Shown here piece after piece: positions 42,026 to 50,622 of a stretch of DNA of 56,984 nucleotides. A program made the position numbers and the translations under genes. Each line of letters opens with the position of its first letter. The stretch's first letter is position 1. Under the pieces are notes generated by a model. That model worked only from the letters and a program-made list of their open reading frames with translations. It ran no database searches and was not told where the DNA came from. The stretch covers positions 1 to 56,984 of the forward strand of contig JAJYXQ010000067.1 of the NCBI GenBank assembly GCA_021796385.1, read 5' to 3'. Origin of the DNA: Thermoplasmata archaeon. GTDB lineage: Archaea; Thermoplasmatota; Thermoplasmata; Lutacidiplasmatales; UBA184.

Positions 42026-42820
42026 CTAAAGCTTTTCGCTCGGTTGACCCGCATCCTTGTCGAGGTCTTCCCCACCAAAAAATGCGATCTGCACCGCGCG
42101 ATAGAGGTCCGGGAACCCCCGTTCCTCGCGGGCGCTTGTGGGCAGGACGTCCCAAACAGGCTCCAAGATCTCGAGCGCCCGGAAGAGCTCCGCCGAGGGG
42201 AGCGCATCCCCACGAGGGGGAAGGGCTGATAGGGATTCATAGAGGGAGTCCCGGTCCGAGGACCACCGTGCCACCCGCTCCCGTTCCTCCTCGGTCAGGA
42301 GGTCGTCCTTGGAAAGGACGTTCATGATCGGGAGGCCGAAACGGAACTGGACCGTGGCGGACAACAGCAAGAGGCTGACGAACCCGCTCGGGACCCGGGC
42401 GAGCATGGGATCGAAAAGAAAGGCGATCATCGAGCGGTCCCCGCTGAGCTCTTCCACGATGGTGCGGGAGGCTTCCCGGAACGCGAACAGCTCGACCTGG
42501 CCCGGGGTGTCCACCAGTATGTAATCGGAACGGAGGGGTTCGAGGGCATCCCGGATGGCGGGAAGGTTCACCCCGACCATGTCGCTGGCGGCGATCTGCG
42601 CCCCATTCGGCCCCAGTTTCGCCGCGGCCATCACATCCTCGAGCTTGACCCATTCGCGGACGTCGACATCGGGCTCGAAGTTGGGATCCTCCATGCCCGG
42701 GTCCAGGTTCACCGTGGTGACGGCGTAGCCCTGGTCACCCATCCATGACTTCCAGGCCGTGGTGAGGGTGGTCTTTCCGGCGCCGGCGGTGCCGGTGATG
42801 TAGATCGTGACCGGGTCCAT
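42026..42820 (-). CDS. GPN-loop GTPase
   Basis: The 264-residue protein starts with the P-loop ITGTAGAGKTTLTTAW. It has the diagnostic GPN loop in AAKLGPNGAQIAASD and a G3-like DTPGQVELF. GPN-loop GTPases form dimers and in eukaryotes help assemble and import RNA polymerase II; archaeal members are of unknown role but conserved. It follows SRP19 by 12 bases, in an operon headed by ribosomal protein eS8. Length is usual for archaeal members. Confidence 0.93.
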   Translation of the reverse strand: MDPVTIYITGTAGAGKTTLTTAWKSWMGDQGYAVTTVNLDPGMEDPNFEPDVDVREWVKLEDVMAAAKLGPNGAQIAASDMVGVNLPAIRDALEPLRSDYILVDTPGQVELFAFREASRTIVEELSGDRSMIAFLFDPMLARVPSGFVSLLLLSATVQFRFGLPIMNVLSKDDLLTEEERERVARWSSDRDSLYESLSALPPRGDALPSAELFRALEILEPVWDVLPTSAREERGFPDLYRAVQIAFFGGEDLDKDAGQPSEKL

Positions 42821-42832
42821 GCTCGTGCGGGT

Positions 42833-43117
42833 TCAAGCGGCCTTGGGCATCGTCCGGAGTTCGGCGGCGAGCTTCTTCAGGAACGCGGCCTTGGAGACGC
42901 CCTTCTTCTTCGTGACCTTCAGCCGTCCCCGATAGTTGTGGAAATCCCGGGGGTAGTGCTTGTCCTCCCGTTCCACGGTGAAACCCAGTTTGCGCGCAGC
43001 GTTCTCAAGGTCGTCCAAGGTCACATTGGGATCGATCGGCGCCTTCGGGACCCGACGGCCCAGCTGGCGGCTCGCCGCCGTAAGGTATTCCGGGTACACG
43101 TAGAAGTGTTCAGGCAT
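42833..43117 (-). CDS. srp19: Signal recognition particle 19 kDa protein
   Basis: The 94-residue protein matches archaeal SRP19: HFYVYPEYLTAASRQLGRRV at the start, then VTLDDLENAARKLGF, and a DFHNYRGRLKVTKKKG strand region that binds SRP RNA. SRP19 binds helices 6 and 8 of SRP RNA and prepares them for SRP54 in membrane-protein targeting. It overlaps the end of the eS8 gene by 8 bases and precedes the GPN GTPase gene. Confidence 0.93.
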   Translation of the reverse strand: MPEHFYVYPEYLTAASRQLGRRVPKAPIDPNVTLDDLENAARKLGFTVEREDKHYPRDFHNYRGRLKVTKKKGVSKAAFLKKLAAELRTMPKAA

Positions 43118-43520
43118 TCGGCGACTTCGGAGCCGACTCCTTGGGGAGGAGCACGCCGTTCAGGACGCCATCCTGTCCGGGTCGGGACCGGATCTGCACC
43201 GGGCCGAGCTCCGTCTGCAGGATCGCTCCCCGGGAAATGATGTTCCGTTGCACATAGTTGGGGTTGGCATCGTTCCGGACCACCGTGGTCGTCTTCACCG
43301 ACTTGGTGGTCTTGGTCGCCGGATCGTAGACGTTCACCTGATTGGCTCCAAGGATGCGCACCTTGCGGGCGGCGCCCCGGACCCGGTAGAGCTTGAGCGA
43401 GGGTTCACCCACCGTAGCGTACTGGAGCTCGCGGCCGATCTCGAAGCGGCGCTTGTTCCGGATCGGCCGGAGCCGGCCGCCCGTCTTCTTCCGCTTGGAA
43501 CGCCCTTGCCATATTCCCAT
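43110..43520 (-). CDS. rps8e: 30S ribosomal protein eS8
   Basis: The 136-residue basic protein is a typical archaeal eS8: GIWQGRSKRKKTGGRLRP at the start, KRRFEIGRELQYATVGEP in the middle and NYVQRNIISRGAILQTELG near the end. It belongs to the small ribosomal subunit. GGAGGC at 43531-43536 is a suitable Shine-Dalgarno sequence. It opens the minus-strand operon eS8-SRP19-GPN GTPase and shares its promoter region with the divergent sialidase-like gene. Confidence 0.97.
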   Translation of the reverse strand: MGIWQGRSKRKKTGGRLRPIRNKRRFEIGRELQYATVGEPSLKLYRVRGAARKVRILGANQVNVYDPATKTTKSVKTTTVVRNDANPNYVQRNIISRGAILQTELGPVQIRSRPGQDGVLNGVLLPKESAPKSPNA

Positions 43521-43560
43521 GGTCCGTTATGCCTCCGAGTGGCCCCCGAGAGCGCGCTCC

Positions 43561-43569
43561 CTAAATAAG
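43561..43569. promoter_or_regulatory. Bidirectional TATA element between eS8 and the sialidase-like gene
   Basis: CTAAATAAG reads as a TATA-like box in both directions. Towards the left it predicts a 19-base leader for eS8 with a GGAGG site. Towards the right it predicts a start near 43591 and a 15-base leader for the surface protein at 43606. Confidence 0.45.
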
Positions 43570-43605
43570 CGCTGCGACTGCCGTGCTGCAGCACGACCCG
43601 CATCC

Positions 43606-46170
43606 ATGGAACGCTCTCCTATGCTCACGGTGGGGCTGGTGACCATCCTCTTTTTGGCCGGGTTCGGAGCTCTGTCGTCCGGGGCGTCCGGGAGTTCCGT
43701 TCGCACCGCCCCGCGGAACCCTCTCCTGCCCTCGAGCCTGCCATTCAACATCCAAGTGAGTAACACCGCCCCGGAACCGTCCGGGGAGCCCACGGTGGCC
43801 GTGAACCGGTACGGGACGATCCAGGTGGTCTGGGAGGAGCAGGGAAAGCTCCAGGACCCCGTCGGACCGATGGGCATGGCCTTCTCGCAGGACGATGGGG
43901 CCACCTTTGGCCCCCAACATATCTCCCAGGTACCGGGCTCCTCGTTCGAATACGATGTGTCCAATGCCGGCAACTCACCGAACGGGACCTTCTGGGTGGG
44001 CTATGGCGTCTGCCCCGTCCCGGGTCAATCCTGTTCGCTCACCGGCACTGTCACCTCCCAGGACTACGTGACCACCGCTTGGGACAATGGGAGTTTGGTC
44101 TCCCAACCCCAACCTAGCATCGCCTATGCGCAAACCGGTTCGAACTTCGTCGATCGGGACTGGCTCGCCTCGACCCCCAACGGCACTGTCTTCCAGGTCG
44201 TCGACGATGCGAGCGGGGCAACGAACGATGTCTATCTTGTCCGTTCCTTTGACGGGATCCACTTCGCCGCGCCCCAGGTCATCTACAACAACAACGGCAT
44301 CCCGATCGATGCCTTTGCCTACAACAACACCCTCTGGGGCGTAGCCGATTCGAACGGCTCGGGAGATTGTGCCATCCTCCTCTCCTTTGATGGCGGGAGC
44401 ATCTGGTCTCCCCCGGTCTCCTCCCCCGCGTGCAATACCGCCCAGTCCGGGAACATCGACTGGCAGGTGACGTGGGGCGCAAGTCACACCATCGACCTGA
44501 CGTTCGACACGACTACCGGTGTGGACTTCACGAGCTCCGCGGACTTCGGTGCGACCTGGTCGACCCCCGTCCCGGTCTCGGGGACCACACCCGCGGGAAC
44601 CACGTTCGAGACCCCCACGATCGCCTCGGATCCGGCCACCAACGAGACCTCCATCATCTGGCTCGATACCCGGAACAACCCTTCCCAAGGTATCTGGTAC
44701 GTATACGAGGCCGACAGTTACGACAACGGGATCCACTGGTCATCCCCCCGTCAGCTTTCCGACACCCAGGCCGGCACGAATGCCGGAGGGACCACCTTCT
44801 GGCCGGGCGATTTCATCGGGAGCACGATCACCCCCTGGGGCACCGCGGCCGGCGTGTGGGGAGAGGATAACGCTAGCGGCCTATTGCAGACCTACTTCGG
44901 CCAGCTCCCGCTCGTACGGCCCTCGGCCGGGAACCTGAGCGTGACCGTCCGCAACAGCCTCGGCTCGGTCGTGCCGAACCTCCCGGTCTCGATCCCCGGG
45001 CTCGGAAGCGCCCGGACCAATGCGTCGGGCATCACCACCTTCTTCACCCTTCCCCCCGGCACGTACACGGCGAGCGCAACCTCGCCTGCCTATGGATCGG
45101 GGTCGGCCTCCGGCGTCGTGACATCGGGTACCACGACCGCTGTGACGATCGATCTGTCCGGAGGAACCCCGCCCCCGCTCGTGACCGGCTTCACCGCGAC
45201 ACCGAGCCGCCTCACGCTGGGCAACGCGACGCAGCTCCATGTTTCGACCACCGGTGGGTCGCCTCCCCTTACCTATGCGTATGCAGGCCTTCCGCCGGGT
45301 TGCAAGACCGGGGACGTAGCCAATCTCAACTGCACTCCATCGACGTCCGGTAATTTCACGGTGCGGGTCGTCGTGAATGATAGTCTCAGCCGGACCGCAA
45401 ACGCCACGGTCTTGCTCACCGTGCTCCCCCGGAGCGTCACCCCTCTCGTGATCGAAGCGTTCACGGTCAATCCCTCGGTGGTCACCCCGGGGAGCATGAC
45501 CAACCTTACGGTCAATGTTTCCGGAGGCGCTCAGCCGTACACTTACCAGTACTCCGGACTACCGTCCGGATGTAGCTCCGCCAATCGTTCGACCCTGGGG
45601 TGTCGACCGTCGACCCCGGGCACCTATCTCATCTCCGTGCTCGTGACGGATGCTCGAGGGAGCATGGCTTCAAAGAACACGACGCTGGCCGTGGGCACGT
45701 GCCTTTATTGTCCGGTCCCACCCTTGTCCATCCACTCCTTTACGGCCACACCTTCCATCCTAAGCTTGGGAGGGTGGACCAACCTATCCGTCTCTGCCTC
45801 GGGAGGGTTGCCCCCGTACCGCTATGCCTATTCCGGGCTTCCCACAGGCTGCGGGACGGCGAACCTTTCCACCCTTTCGTGCCATCCCACGGCATCGGGA
45901 AGCTTCACCGTCCGAGTGACGGTCACGGATGCGACGGGCCGGTCCGCGCAGGCCAATCTGACCATCACGGTCCAACCGGCTTCGGGAGCTTCGGGCAGCC
46001 CGCTCACGAACCTCGAGCTATGGGTCGCGCTCGGTGTGGTGGCGGCCGCCGTCGTTGTGACCGTCCTCTGGATAAGGCGATCGCGACGCACACCCCCTGC
46101 GGGCGGGAAGGAGATGGCCCCCGCTTCGCCTCCCGCCTCTTGGGTGGGCCCGCCGCCCTCGGATCCCTGA
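43606..46170 (+). CDS. Surface protein: BNR/sialidase-like propeller, carboxypeptidase-regulatory-like and three Ig-like domains
   Basis: The 854-residue precursor has a signal or anchor (MLTVGLVTILFLAGFGAL). A sialidase-type beta-propeller follows at about 50-440, with several Asp-box-like motifs: SQDDGATFGP, SFDGIHFAAP, SFDGGSIWSPP, SSADFGATWSTP and YDNGIHWSSP. Then come a CarboxypepD-regulatory/SpaA-like domain (about 445-525) and three Ig-like repeats with GLPPGC, GLPSGC and GLPTGC. It closes with a C-terminal helix (LELWVALGVVAAAVVVTVLW) and a basic/Pro-rich tail. The Asp-box fold alone does not prove glycosidase activity, because catalytic Arg and Tyr residues are not evident. It is probably external and membrane-tethered. 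Confidence 0.85.
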   Translation: MERSPMLTVGLVTILFLAGFGALSSGASGSSVRTAPRNPLLPSSLPFNIQVSNTAPEPSGEPTVAVNRYGTIQVVWEEQGKLQDPVGPMGMAFSQDDGATFGPQHISQVPGSSFEYDVSNAGNSPNGTFWVGYGVCPVPGQSCSLTGTVTSQDYVTTAWDNGSLVSQPQPSIAYAQTGSNFVDRDWLASTPNGTVFQVVDDASGATNDVYLVRSFDGIHFAAPQVIYNNNGIPIDAFAYNNTLWGVADSNGSGDCAILLSFDGGSIWSPPVSSPACNTAQSGNIDWQVTWGASHTIDLTFDTTTGVDFTSSADFGATWSTPVPVSGTTPAGTTFETPTIASDPATNETSIIWLDTRNNPSQGIWYVYEADSYDNGIHWSSPRQLSDTQAGTNAGGTTFWPGDFIGSTITPWGTAAGVWGEDNASGLLQTYFGQLPLVRPSAGNLSVTVRNSLGSVVPNLPVSIPGLGSARTNASGITTFFTLPPGTYTASATSPAYGSGSASGVVTSGTTTAVTIDLSGGTPPPLVTGFTATPSRLTLGNATQLHVSTTGGSPPLTYAYAGLPPGCKTGDVANLNCTPSTSGNFTVRVVVNDSLSRTANATVLLTVLPRSVTPLVIEAFTVNPSVVTPGSMTNLTVNVSGGAQPYTYQYSGLPSGCSSANRSTLGCRPSTPGTYLISVLVTDARGSMASKNTTLAVGTCLYCPVPPLSIHSFTATPSILSLGGWTNLSVSASGGLPPYRYAYSGLPTGCGTANLSTLSCHPTASGSFTVRVTVTDATGRSAQANLTITVQPASGASGSPLTNLELWVALGVVAAAVVVTVLWIRRSRRTPPAGGKEMAPASPPASWVGPPPSDP

Positions 46171-46284
46171 ACGACGCCGGGGGAATCGTCCCCTGCCCTA
46201 CTTCCGGGAACTTGGCGTCAGCCTTTTAATCGGGGGGCAGTCGGGAGGACCGATATGGTCATCAACGAAGGGGGCCCGTAGGCA

Positions 46285-47508
46285 ATGCCTTCGAAAGGAG
46301 AGCTCCGGCTCCAACGGCTCCTTGCCGAGCACGAACGCTGGCGATCTCGAGAGTCCCTGAACCTCCTCGCCTCGGAGAATCTCTCTTCTCCTTCGGTCCA
46401 ACGGTACCTCTCCTCAGACATGGGCCGGCGCTATACGCTCGAGCTCGACCAGGTCCTGCATGGCGAGAAGGTGGACAATGGCTATGCCGGCACCCGCTAC
46501 CTCGACGAGGTCGAGGGAATGGCGCGCAGCCTCGCGGCGAAGTTGCTGCATGGGAAACGCGCCTCCGTGAAACCCCTCTCCGGCCACGTCGCCGCCTTGT
46601 GCGTACTGGCTCCGCTCCTCCCTCGGGGCGCCCGGTACCTAGCCGTCTTCCCGGAACAGGGAGGATACGATGGGTACGCCCCCGCATACATCCCTTCCGT
46701 GCTCGGGTACACGGCCCGGGAACTCCCTGTGCACGGACCCCTCCACGAGGTCGACGTGGAGGAGGTCACCACGAAGATCCGTCGCGAGAAGCCCGAGGCC
46801 GTGATCCTCGGGCAGAGCTACTTCGTACTTCCCTATCCGGTCCGGCCTATCGCCGATGCGGTCCACGAGCATGGGGGAAAGCTCCTCTACGATGCCTCCC
46901 ACGTCATGGGCCTCGTGATGGGAGGGGAGTTCCAGGACCCCCTTGGGGAGGGAGCGGACGTGGTATACGGTTCCACCCACAAGAGCTTCTTCGGTCCCCA
47001 GGGAGGCATCATCGCAGCCCGGGACATCGAGCTCCTCGATCGCATCGAGGCCTACATGACGTGGCGGATCCTCGACAACGCCCATTGGAACCGGATCGCT
47101 GCGCTGACCCAAGCCCTCCTCGAAATGGAACGCTATGGCCGCGCGTACGCTTCCACCGTCGTGGTGAACGCCCGCGCGTTGGCCTCCGAGCTCGAGGCCC
47201 AGGGGATCCCGGTCCTCGGGGCCGACCTTGGCTACACCCGCTCCCACCAGGTCTTCCTAGACGGTGCGACGCTCAAGGCGCGCCACGGGCTCGCCCCCCC
47301 CGGTCTCGCCCGCCGACTGGAACGGCAAGATATCCTCATCGACCTCGTGGGCCGCGTGGGCACGGCCGAGGCCACCCGTCTTGGCGTACGGAAGACCGAC
47401 ATGCCCGAAATCGCGCGGTGGATCCACTCGGCCGGCATCCTCGGGAAGCCCGTCAAGGCCCAGGTGAACGCCTTCCGCCGCCGGTTCAAGCGTCTCCGGT
47501 TCGCCTGA
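46285..47508 (+). CDS. glyA: Serine hydroxymethyltransferase
   Basis: The 407-residue protein is a PLP enzyme converting serine and a tetrahydropterin into glycine and the methylene derivative. Signatures are NLLASENLSSPSVQRYL, DNGYAGTRYLDEVE, LLYDASHVMGL (Asp203) and the lysine GSTHKSFFGPQGG (Lys233) for the internal aldimine. In archaea the pterin may be tetrahydrofolate or a methanopterin-like cofactor. The length fits SHMT. It lies 10 bases upstream of the DUF92 gene, and the following genes overlap, so it may head a long operon. Confidence 0.95.
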   Translation: MPSKGELRLQRLLAEHERWRSRESLNLLASENLSSPSVQRYLSSDMGRRYTLELDQVLHGEKVDNGYAGTRYLDEVEGMARSLAAKLLHGKRASVKPLSGHVAALCVLAPLLPRGARYLAVFPEQGGYDGYAPAYIPSVLGYTARELPVHGPLHEVDVEEVTTKIRREKPEAVILGQSYFVLPYPVRPIADAVHEHGGKLLYDASHVMGLVMGGEFQDPLGEGADVVYGSTHKSFFGPQGGIIAARDIELLDRIEAYMTWRILDNAHWNRIAALTQALLEMERYGRAYASTVVVNARALASELEAQGIPVLGADLGYTRSHQVFLDGATLKARHGLAPPGLARRLERQDILIDLVGRVGTAEATRLGVRKTDMPEIARWIHSAGILGKPVKAQVNAFRRRFKRLRFA

Positions 47509-47518
47509 GACATACATA

Positions 47519-48304
47519 ATGGAGCCATTCCTAGAGGCCGTGCTGGCGGGAGGGCTAACCGGAGAGGTCGCCCTCTTCATCGCCGGGGTCCTGCTTGCCC
47601 TGTTGGCGGTCGCCGCCGTGCCCTTGCACGTCCTCACTTGGAAGGGTTCCGCGACCGCATTCCTTTTCGGAGTCTTCTTCCTCCTCGTGGGGGGGTACCC
47701 GTACCTGCTCCTCATGGTCCTCTTCGTTGCCCTGGGGGGGATCGCCACGCGCTATCGCCTGGCCGAGAAGCGCTGGCGCAAGGTCGCCGAAGGGATCGAA
47801 GGGGAGCGTCGCGCGGGGAACGTGCTTGCGCACACTATTCCCGGGGCGGCCATACTCCTTGTTGCGCTTCTCCCGGTGTGGAACCCGGATGCCACCTTCG
47901 TGGCGTTCGTCTATACGGCGGCCCTCGCCTTCGGTGCCGCCGACACCTATGCCTCCGAGATCGGCGTCCTGAGCCCGCGGCCCGTGAACATCCTGGGTGG
48001 GGGCGAGGTCCCGCCCGGGACCGATGGCGGGATCACGTTGCTCGGGGAGGTCGCGGCGTTCGCCGGAGGCTTCTTCCTCGTGCTGCTCGGCGGGCTCGGC
48101 TTTCAGCTCTTCGATGGGGTCCCGGGCCTCAAGTTCCTTTCATGGGTGTTGCTTGCCACGCTCGCCGGCTGGGTGGGTTGCCAGTTCGACAGCGTGCTCG
48201 GCGCCACGCTGGAGCGCCACGACATCCTGGGCAAGAATGGCGTCAACATGCTGGCGATGTTCGGTACGCTCGCCCTGGCCTTCGCGATATGGAGCGTGGT
48301 ATGA
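47519..48304 (+). CDS. DUF92/VTE6-like membrane protein (prenyl-phosphate kinase family)
   Basis: The 261-residue protein has about six hydrophobic segments. It carries the DUF92 landmarks GVFFLLVGGYPYLLLMVLF, GAADTYASEIGVLSP and PPGTDGGITLLGEVAA, and a C-terminal LGKNGVN stretch. The family is related to CTP-dependent dolichol kinase-like enzymes; plant VTE6 phosphorylates phytyl phosphate. In archaea it may phosphorylate isoprenoid phosphates for lipid recycling. That substrate is inference. The gene ends in ATGA with queC. Confidence 0.88.
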   Translation: MEPFLEAVLAGGLTGEVALFIAGVLLALLAVAAVPLHVLTWKGSATAFLFGVFFLLVGGYPYLLLMVLFVALGGIATRYRLAEKRWRKVAEGIEGERRAGNVLAHTIPGAAILLVALLPVWNPDATFVAFVYTAALAFGAADTYASEIGVLSPRPVNILGGGEVPPGTDGGITLLGEVAAFAGGFFLVLLGGLGFQLFDGVPGLKFLSWVLLATLAGWVGCQFDSVLGATLERHDILGKNGVNMLAMFGTLALAFAIWSVV

Positions 48305-49056
48305 CCCGGAGGTCCCAAAGGAACCCCGGACCGGCGGTCGTGCTGCTGTCCGGAGGGATGGACTCGGCCACGGTGCTCGCCCTGGCATCCCGACGGGGTC
48401 ATGCCCCCATCTATGCCCTCATCGTCCGCTACGGGCAACGGCACGCCCGGGAGGTCCGGGCGGCCCGCGCTGTGGCTCGCCACTTCGGGGCGACCCCCAT
48501 TGAGATCGCCATTCCCCTCTTCCGGATCGCCTCCTCCGCCTTGACCCGGAAGGACATTCCGCTCCCACGGGACCGGCGCCGGGGGGATATCGGCCGCGGC
48601 ATCCCCGCCACCTACGTTCCGGCGCGGAACACCGTATTCCTTTCCCTGGCCCTTGCTCTCGCCGAGACGACCCGATCTTCCACCATCTACCTCGGGATCA
48701 ACGCCGTGGATTACAGTGGGTACCCGGATTGCCGGCCGGCGTACCTCCGCGCGTTCCGTCGCCTCGCTCGCCTCGCCACTCGGGCGGGAGTGACCGGCGA
48801 AGGCATCCCCCGGATCGAAGCCCCCTTGCTCGCTCTCGGAAAGGCCGAAATCGTCCTCCTCGGCGATCGGCTCGGGGTACCCTGGGAGAAGACCTGGAGC
48901 TGCTATGCCGGAGGGCACGAGCCCTGCCACCGATGCGATGCTTGCCGGCTCCGGGAGGAAGGATTCCGCCGCGCGGCGGAGATCCGGAACGGTCCGGCCC
49001 CGCCGCGCAAGCGAAGAGGTAAATACGCCCCGTCGTTGCCGCTCGGGGAAGGATGA
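48301..49056 (+). CDS. queC: 7-cyano-7-deazaguanine synthase
   Basis: The 251-residue protein contains the PP-loop VVLLSGGMDSATVLALA, YVPARNTVFLSLALALAE, GINAVDYSGYPDCRPAYL and a terminal zinc site CYAGGHEPCHRCDACR. QueC converts 7-carboxy-7-deazaguanine into preQ0 with ATP and ammonia. In archaea preQ0 is the base inserted into tRNA as archaeosine precursor. The C-terminus has a short basic extension. It starts in the 4-base overlap with DUF92 and ends overlapping the small membrane protein. Confidence 0.95.
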   Translation: MTRRSQRNPGPAVVLLSGGMDSATVLALASRRGHAPIYALIVRYGQRHAREVRAARAVARHFGATPIEIAIPLFRIASSALTRKDIPLPRDRRRGDIGRGIPATYVPARNTVFLSLALALAETTRSSTIYLGINAVDYSGYPDCRPAYLRAFRRLARLATRAGVTGEGIPRIEAPLLALGKAEIVLLGDRLGVPWEKTWSCYAGGHEPCHRCDACRLREEGFRRAAEIRNGPAPPRKRRGKYAPSLPLGEG

Positions 49057-49514
49057 CAGAGGAGGCGACGCTCACCACCCGCCTTCGCTACTTCTATCGC
49101 AAGATCCGGTTTCCCCTTGGCATCGCGGTCCTGGTCCTCGGGGCCTTCCTGAGCATCAGCGCCTTCGCCGCCTACTCCCCGCTCCTTTACGATCAGCCCT
49201 TTTCGAGCTACGTGCCCACCCTCCTCGGTCCCGATTGCCCCCAGAACGCCAGTTGCCCGGCGAACTACCAGAGCGCCACGACCGATTGGATCCTCCTCTT
49301 TGTCGTGTCCGGGATCATCATCGACATCATCGGCATCTACATGGTGGCCGTTTATCTCGTGGCCCGTCGTCGGTTCGAGCATCTCCTGAAGACGAAGAGC
49401 AAAGCGGAGTTCGTCCGGAACCTGCCCGAGGTGGAGGACCTCTTGTGGGACCTCACACCCTCGGATGAGGAGCGGCTCCTCCAGCGCAAGCAGGAGTTGC
49501 GGATCCGGGACTAG
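49053..49514 (+). CDS. Two-TM membrane protein, possibly DUF3198-like
   Basis: I do not recognise a function. The 153-residue protein has a basic N-terminus and a membrane segment (FPLGIAVLVLGAFLSISAFA). An external loop with two cysteines (CPQNASC) follows, then a second segment (WILLFVVSGIIIDIIGIYMV) and a charged cytosolic helix to the end. The arrangement fits DUF3198, known from Thermoplasmatales, but this is from memory. It overlaps queC by 4 bases and precedes cobT by 12, so it is part of the same operon. Confidence 0.65.
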   Translation: MTEEATLTTRLRYFYRKIRFPLGIAVLVLGAFLSISAFAAYSPLLYDQPFSSYVPTLLGPDCPQNASCPANYQSATTDWILLFVVSGIIIDIIGIYMVAVYLVARRRFEHLLKTKSKAEFVRNLPEVEDLLWDLTPSDEERLLQRKQELRIRD

Positions 49515-49526
49515 GACGGGCGACGG

Positions 49527-50591
49527 ATGGAGCGGGTCGAGGTCCGGGCGGGCCAGATCCCCGCCGCTGATGCCACCGCACTCCGGGCGGCGGAGGACCG
49601 CTTGCTCAAGCTCACCAAGCCCACGGGCAGCCTCGGTCGCCTGGAAGAGCTCGTGAAGCGCCTGGCGGCGATCCAAGCGGAGCCCCTCCCATGGGTCGAC
49701 CCGCCCGCCGTGCTCGTGTTCGCCGGCGACCATGGAGTCACCGAAGAGGGGGTCTCCGCCTACCCGAGCTCGGTCACGGCCGCCATGGTCGATAACTTCC
49801 TGAACGGCGGCGCCGCCATCAGTGTCCTCTCCCGGATGATTGGCGCGGAGCTCACCGTGGTCGACGTCGGGGTCGATTCAGAACCCCTCCCCCCGCGCCC
49901 CGGATTCCTCCCGCGCAAGGTCGCCCCGGGCACCCGGAACCTGGCCCGGGAAGATGCCATGACCGAGGCGGAGACCCGGACCGCCATCGACATCGGTAGC
50001 GAAGCGGCCTCGGATGCGATCCGGGGCGGGGCCCGGGCCCTTGCGCTCGGGGAAATGGGGATTGGGAACACCACCTCCGCCACCGCCCTCATCGCGGCGA
50101 TCACCCGACGGGCGCCCGCGGGGCTCGTGGGACGGGGGACAGGGATCGACGATCCGACCATGGAACGCAAGCGCAGCGTGGTGCAGCGGGCCGTCGACCG
50201 GGTCGGGCCGCGGACCGCACCGGTCCCGCTTTTGGCCGCTCTGGGGGGGTTCGAGATCGCGGCCATCGCCGGCGCTGCCCTCGAGGCGGCGCGCCAGCGG
50301 CGGCCCATCCTCGTCGATGGGCTCATCTCCACCGCCGCCGTCCTGTGGGCCGCGCTCCTCAATGATCGCATAATCGACCATCTCGTCGCCGCACACCGCT
50401 CGGCCGAACCCGCGCACTCAGTGGCCCTCGACCACCTCGGCCTCGTGCCCTACCTCGACCTCTCGATGCGTCTCGGCGAGGGAACGGGCGCCGTCCTCGG
50501 CCTCGTGCTCTGCGATGCCGCCTGCCGGCTACTACGCGAAATGGCCACGTTCGAGGAGGCGAACGTTGCGGGCCGCCTTCGGCCCGGGTAA
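49527..50591 (+). CDS. cobT: Nicotinate-nucleotide-dimethylbenzimidazole phosphoribosyltransferase
   Basis: The 354-residue protein has CobT signatures: KPTGSLGRLEELVKRLAA, the acceptor-site loop VFAGDHGVTEEGVSAYP, ALGEMGIGNTTSATAL, and the C-terminal SMRLGEGTGAVLGLVL holding the catalytic Glu. CobT activates the lower base for cobamide (vitamin B12) assembly. The length is normal. No other cobalamin gene is nearby, so the organism may salvage corrinoids or encode the path elsewhere. Twelve bases separate it from the preceding membrane-protein gene. Confidence 0.95.
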   Translation: MERVEVRAGQIPAADATALRAAEDRLLKLTKPTGSLGRLEELVKRLAAIQAEPLPWVDPPAVLVFAGDHGVTEEGVSAYPSSVTAAMVDNFLNGGAAISVLSRMIGAELTVVDVGVDSEPLPPRPGFLPRKVAPGTRNLAREDAMTEAETRTAIDIGSEAASDAIRGGARALALGEMGIGNTTSATALIAAITRRAPAGLVGRGTGIDDPTMERKRSVVQRAVDRVGPRTAPVPLLAALGGFEIAAIAGAALEAARQRRPILVDGLISTAAVLWAALLNDRIIDHLVAAHRSAEPAHSVALDHLGLVPYLDLSMRLGEGTGAVLGLVLCDAACRLLREMATFEEANVAGRLRPG

Positions 50592-50600
50592 CCTTTATCC
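50592..50600 (+). promoter_or_regulatory. TATA box of the aminopeptidase gene (leaderless)
   Basis: CCTTTATCC lies directly after the cobT stop. Its centre is about 27 bases before the ATG at 50623, which implies a leaderless message independent of cobT. Confidence 0.5.
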
Positions 50601-50622
50601 TCGAAGGAGGGTGTCGGAGGCA

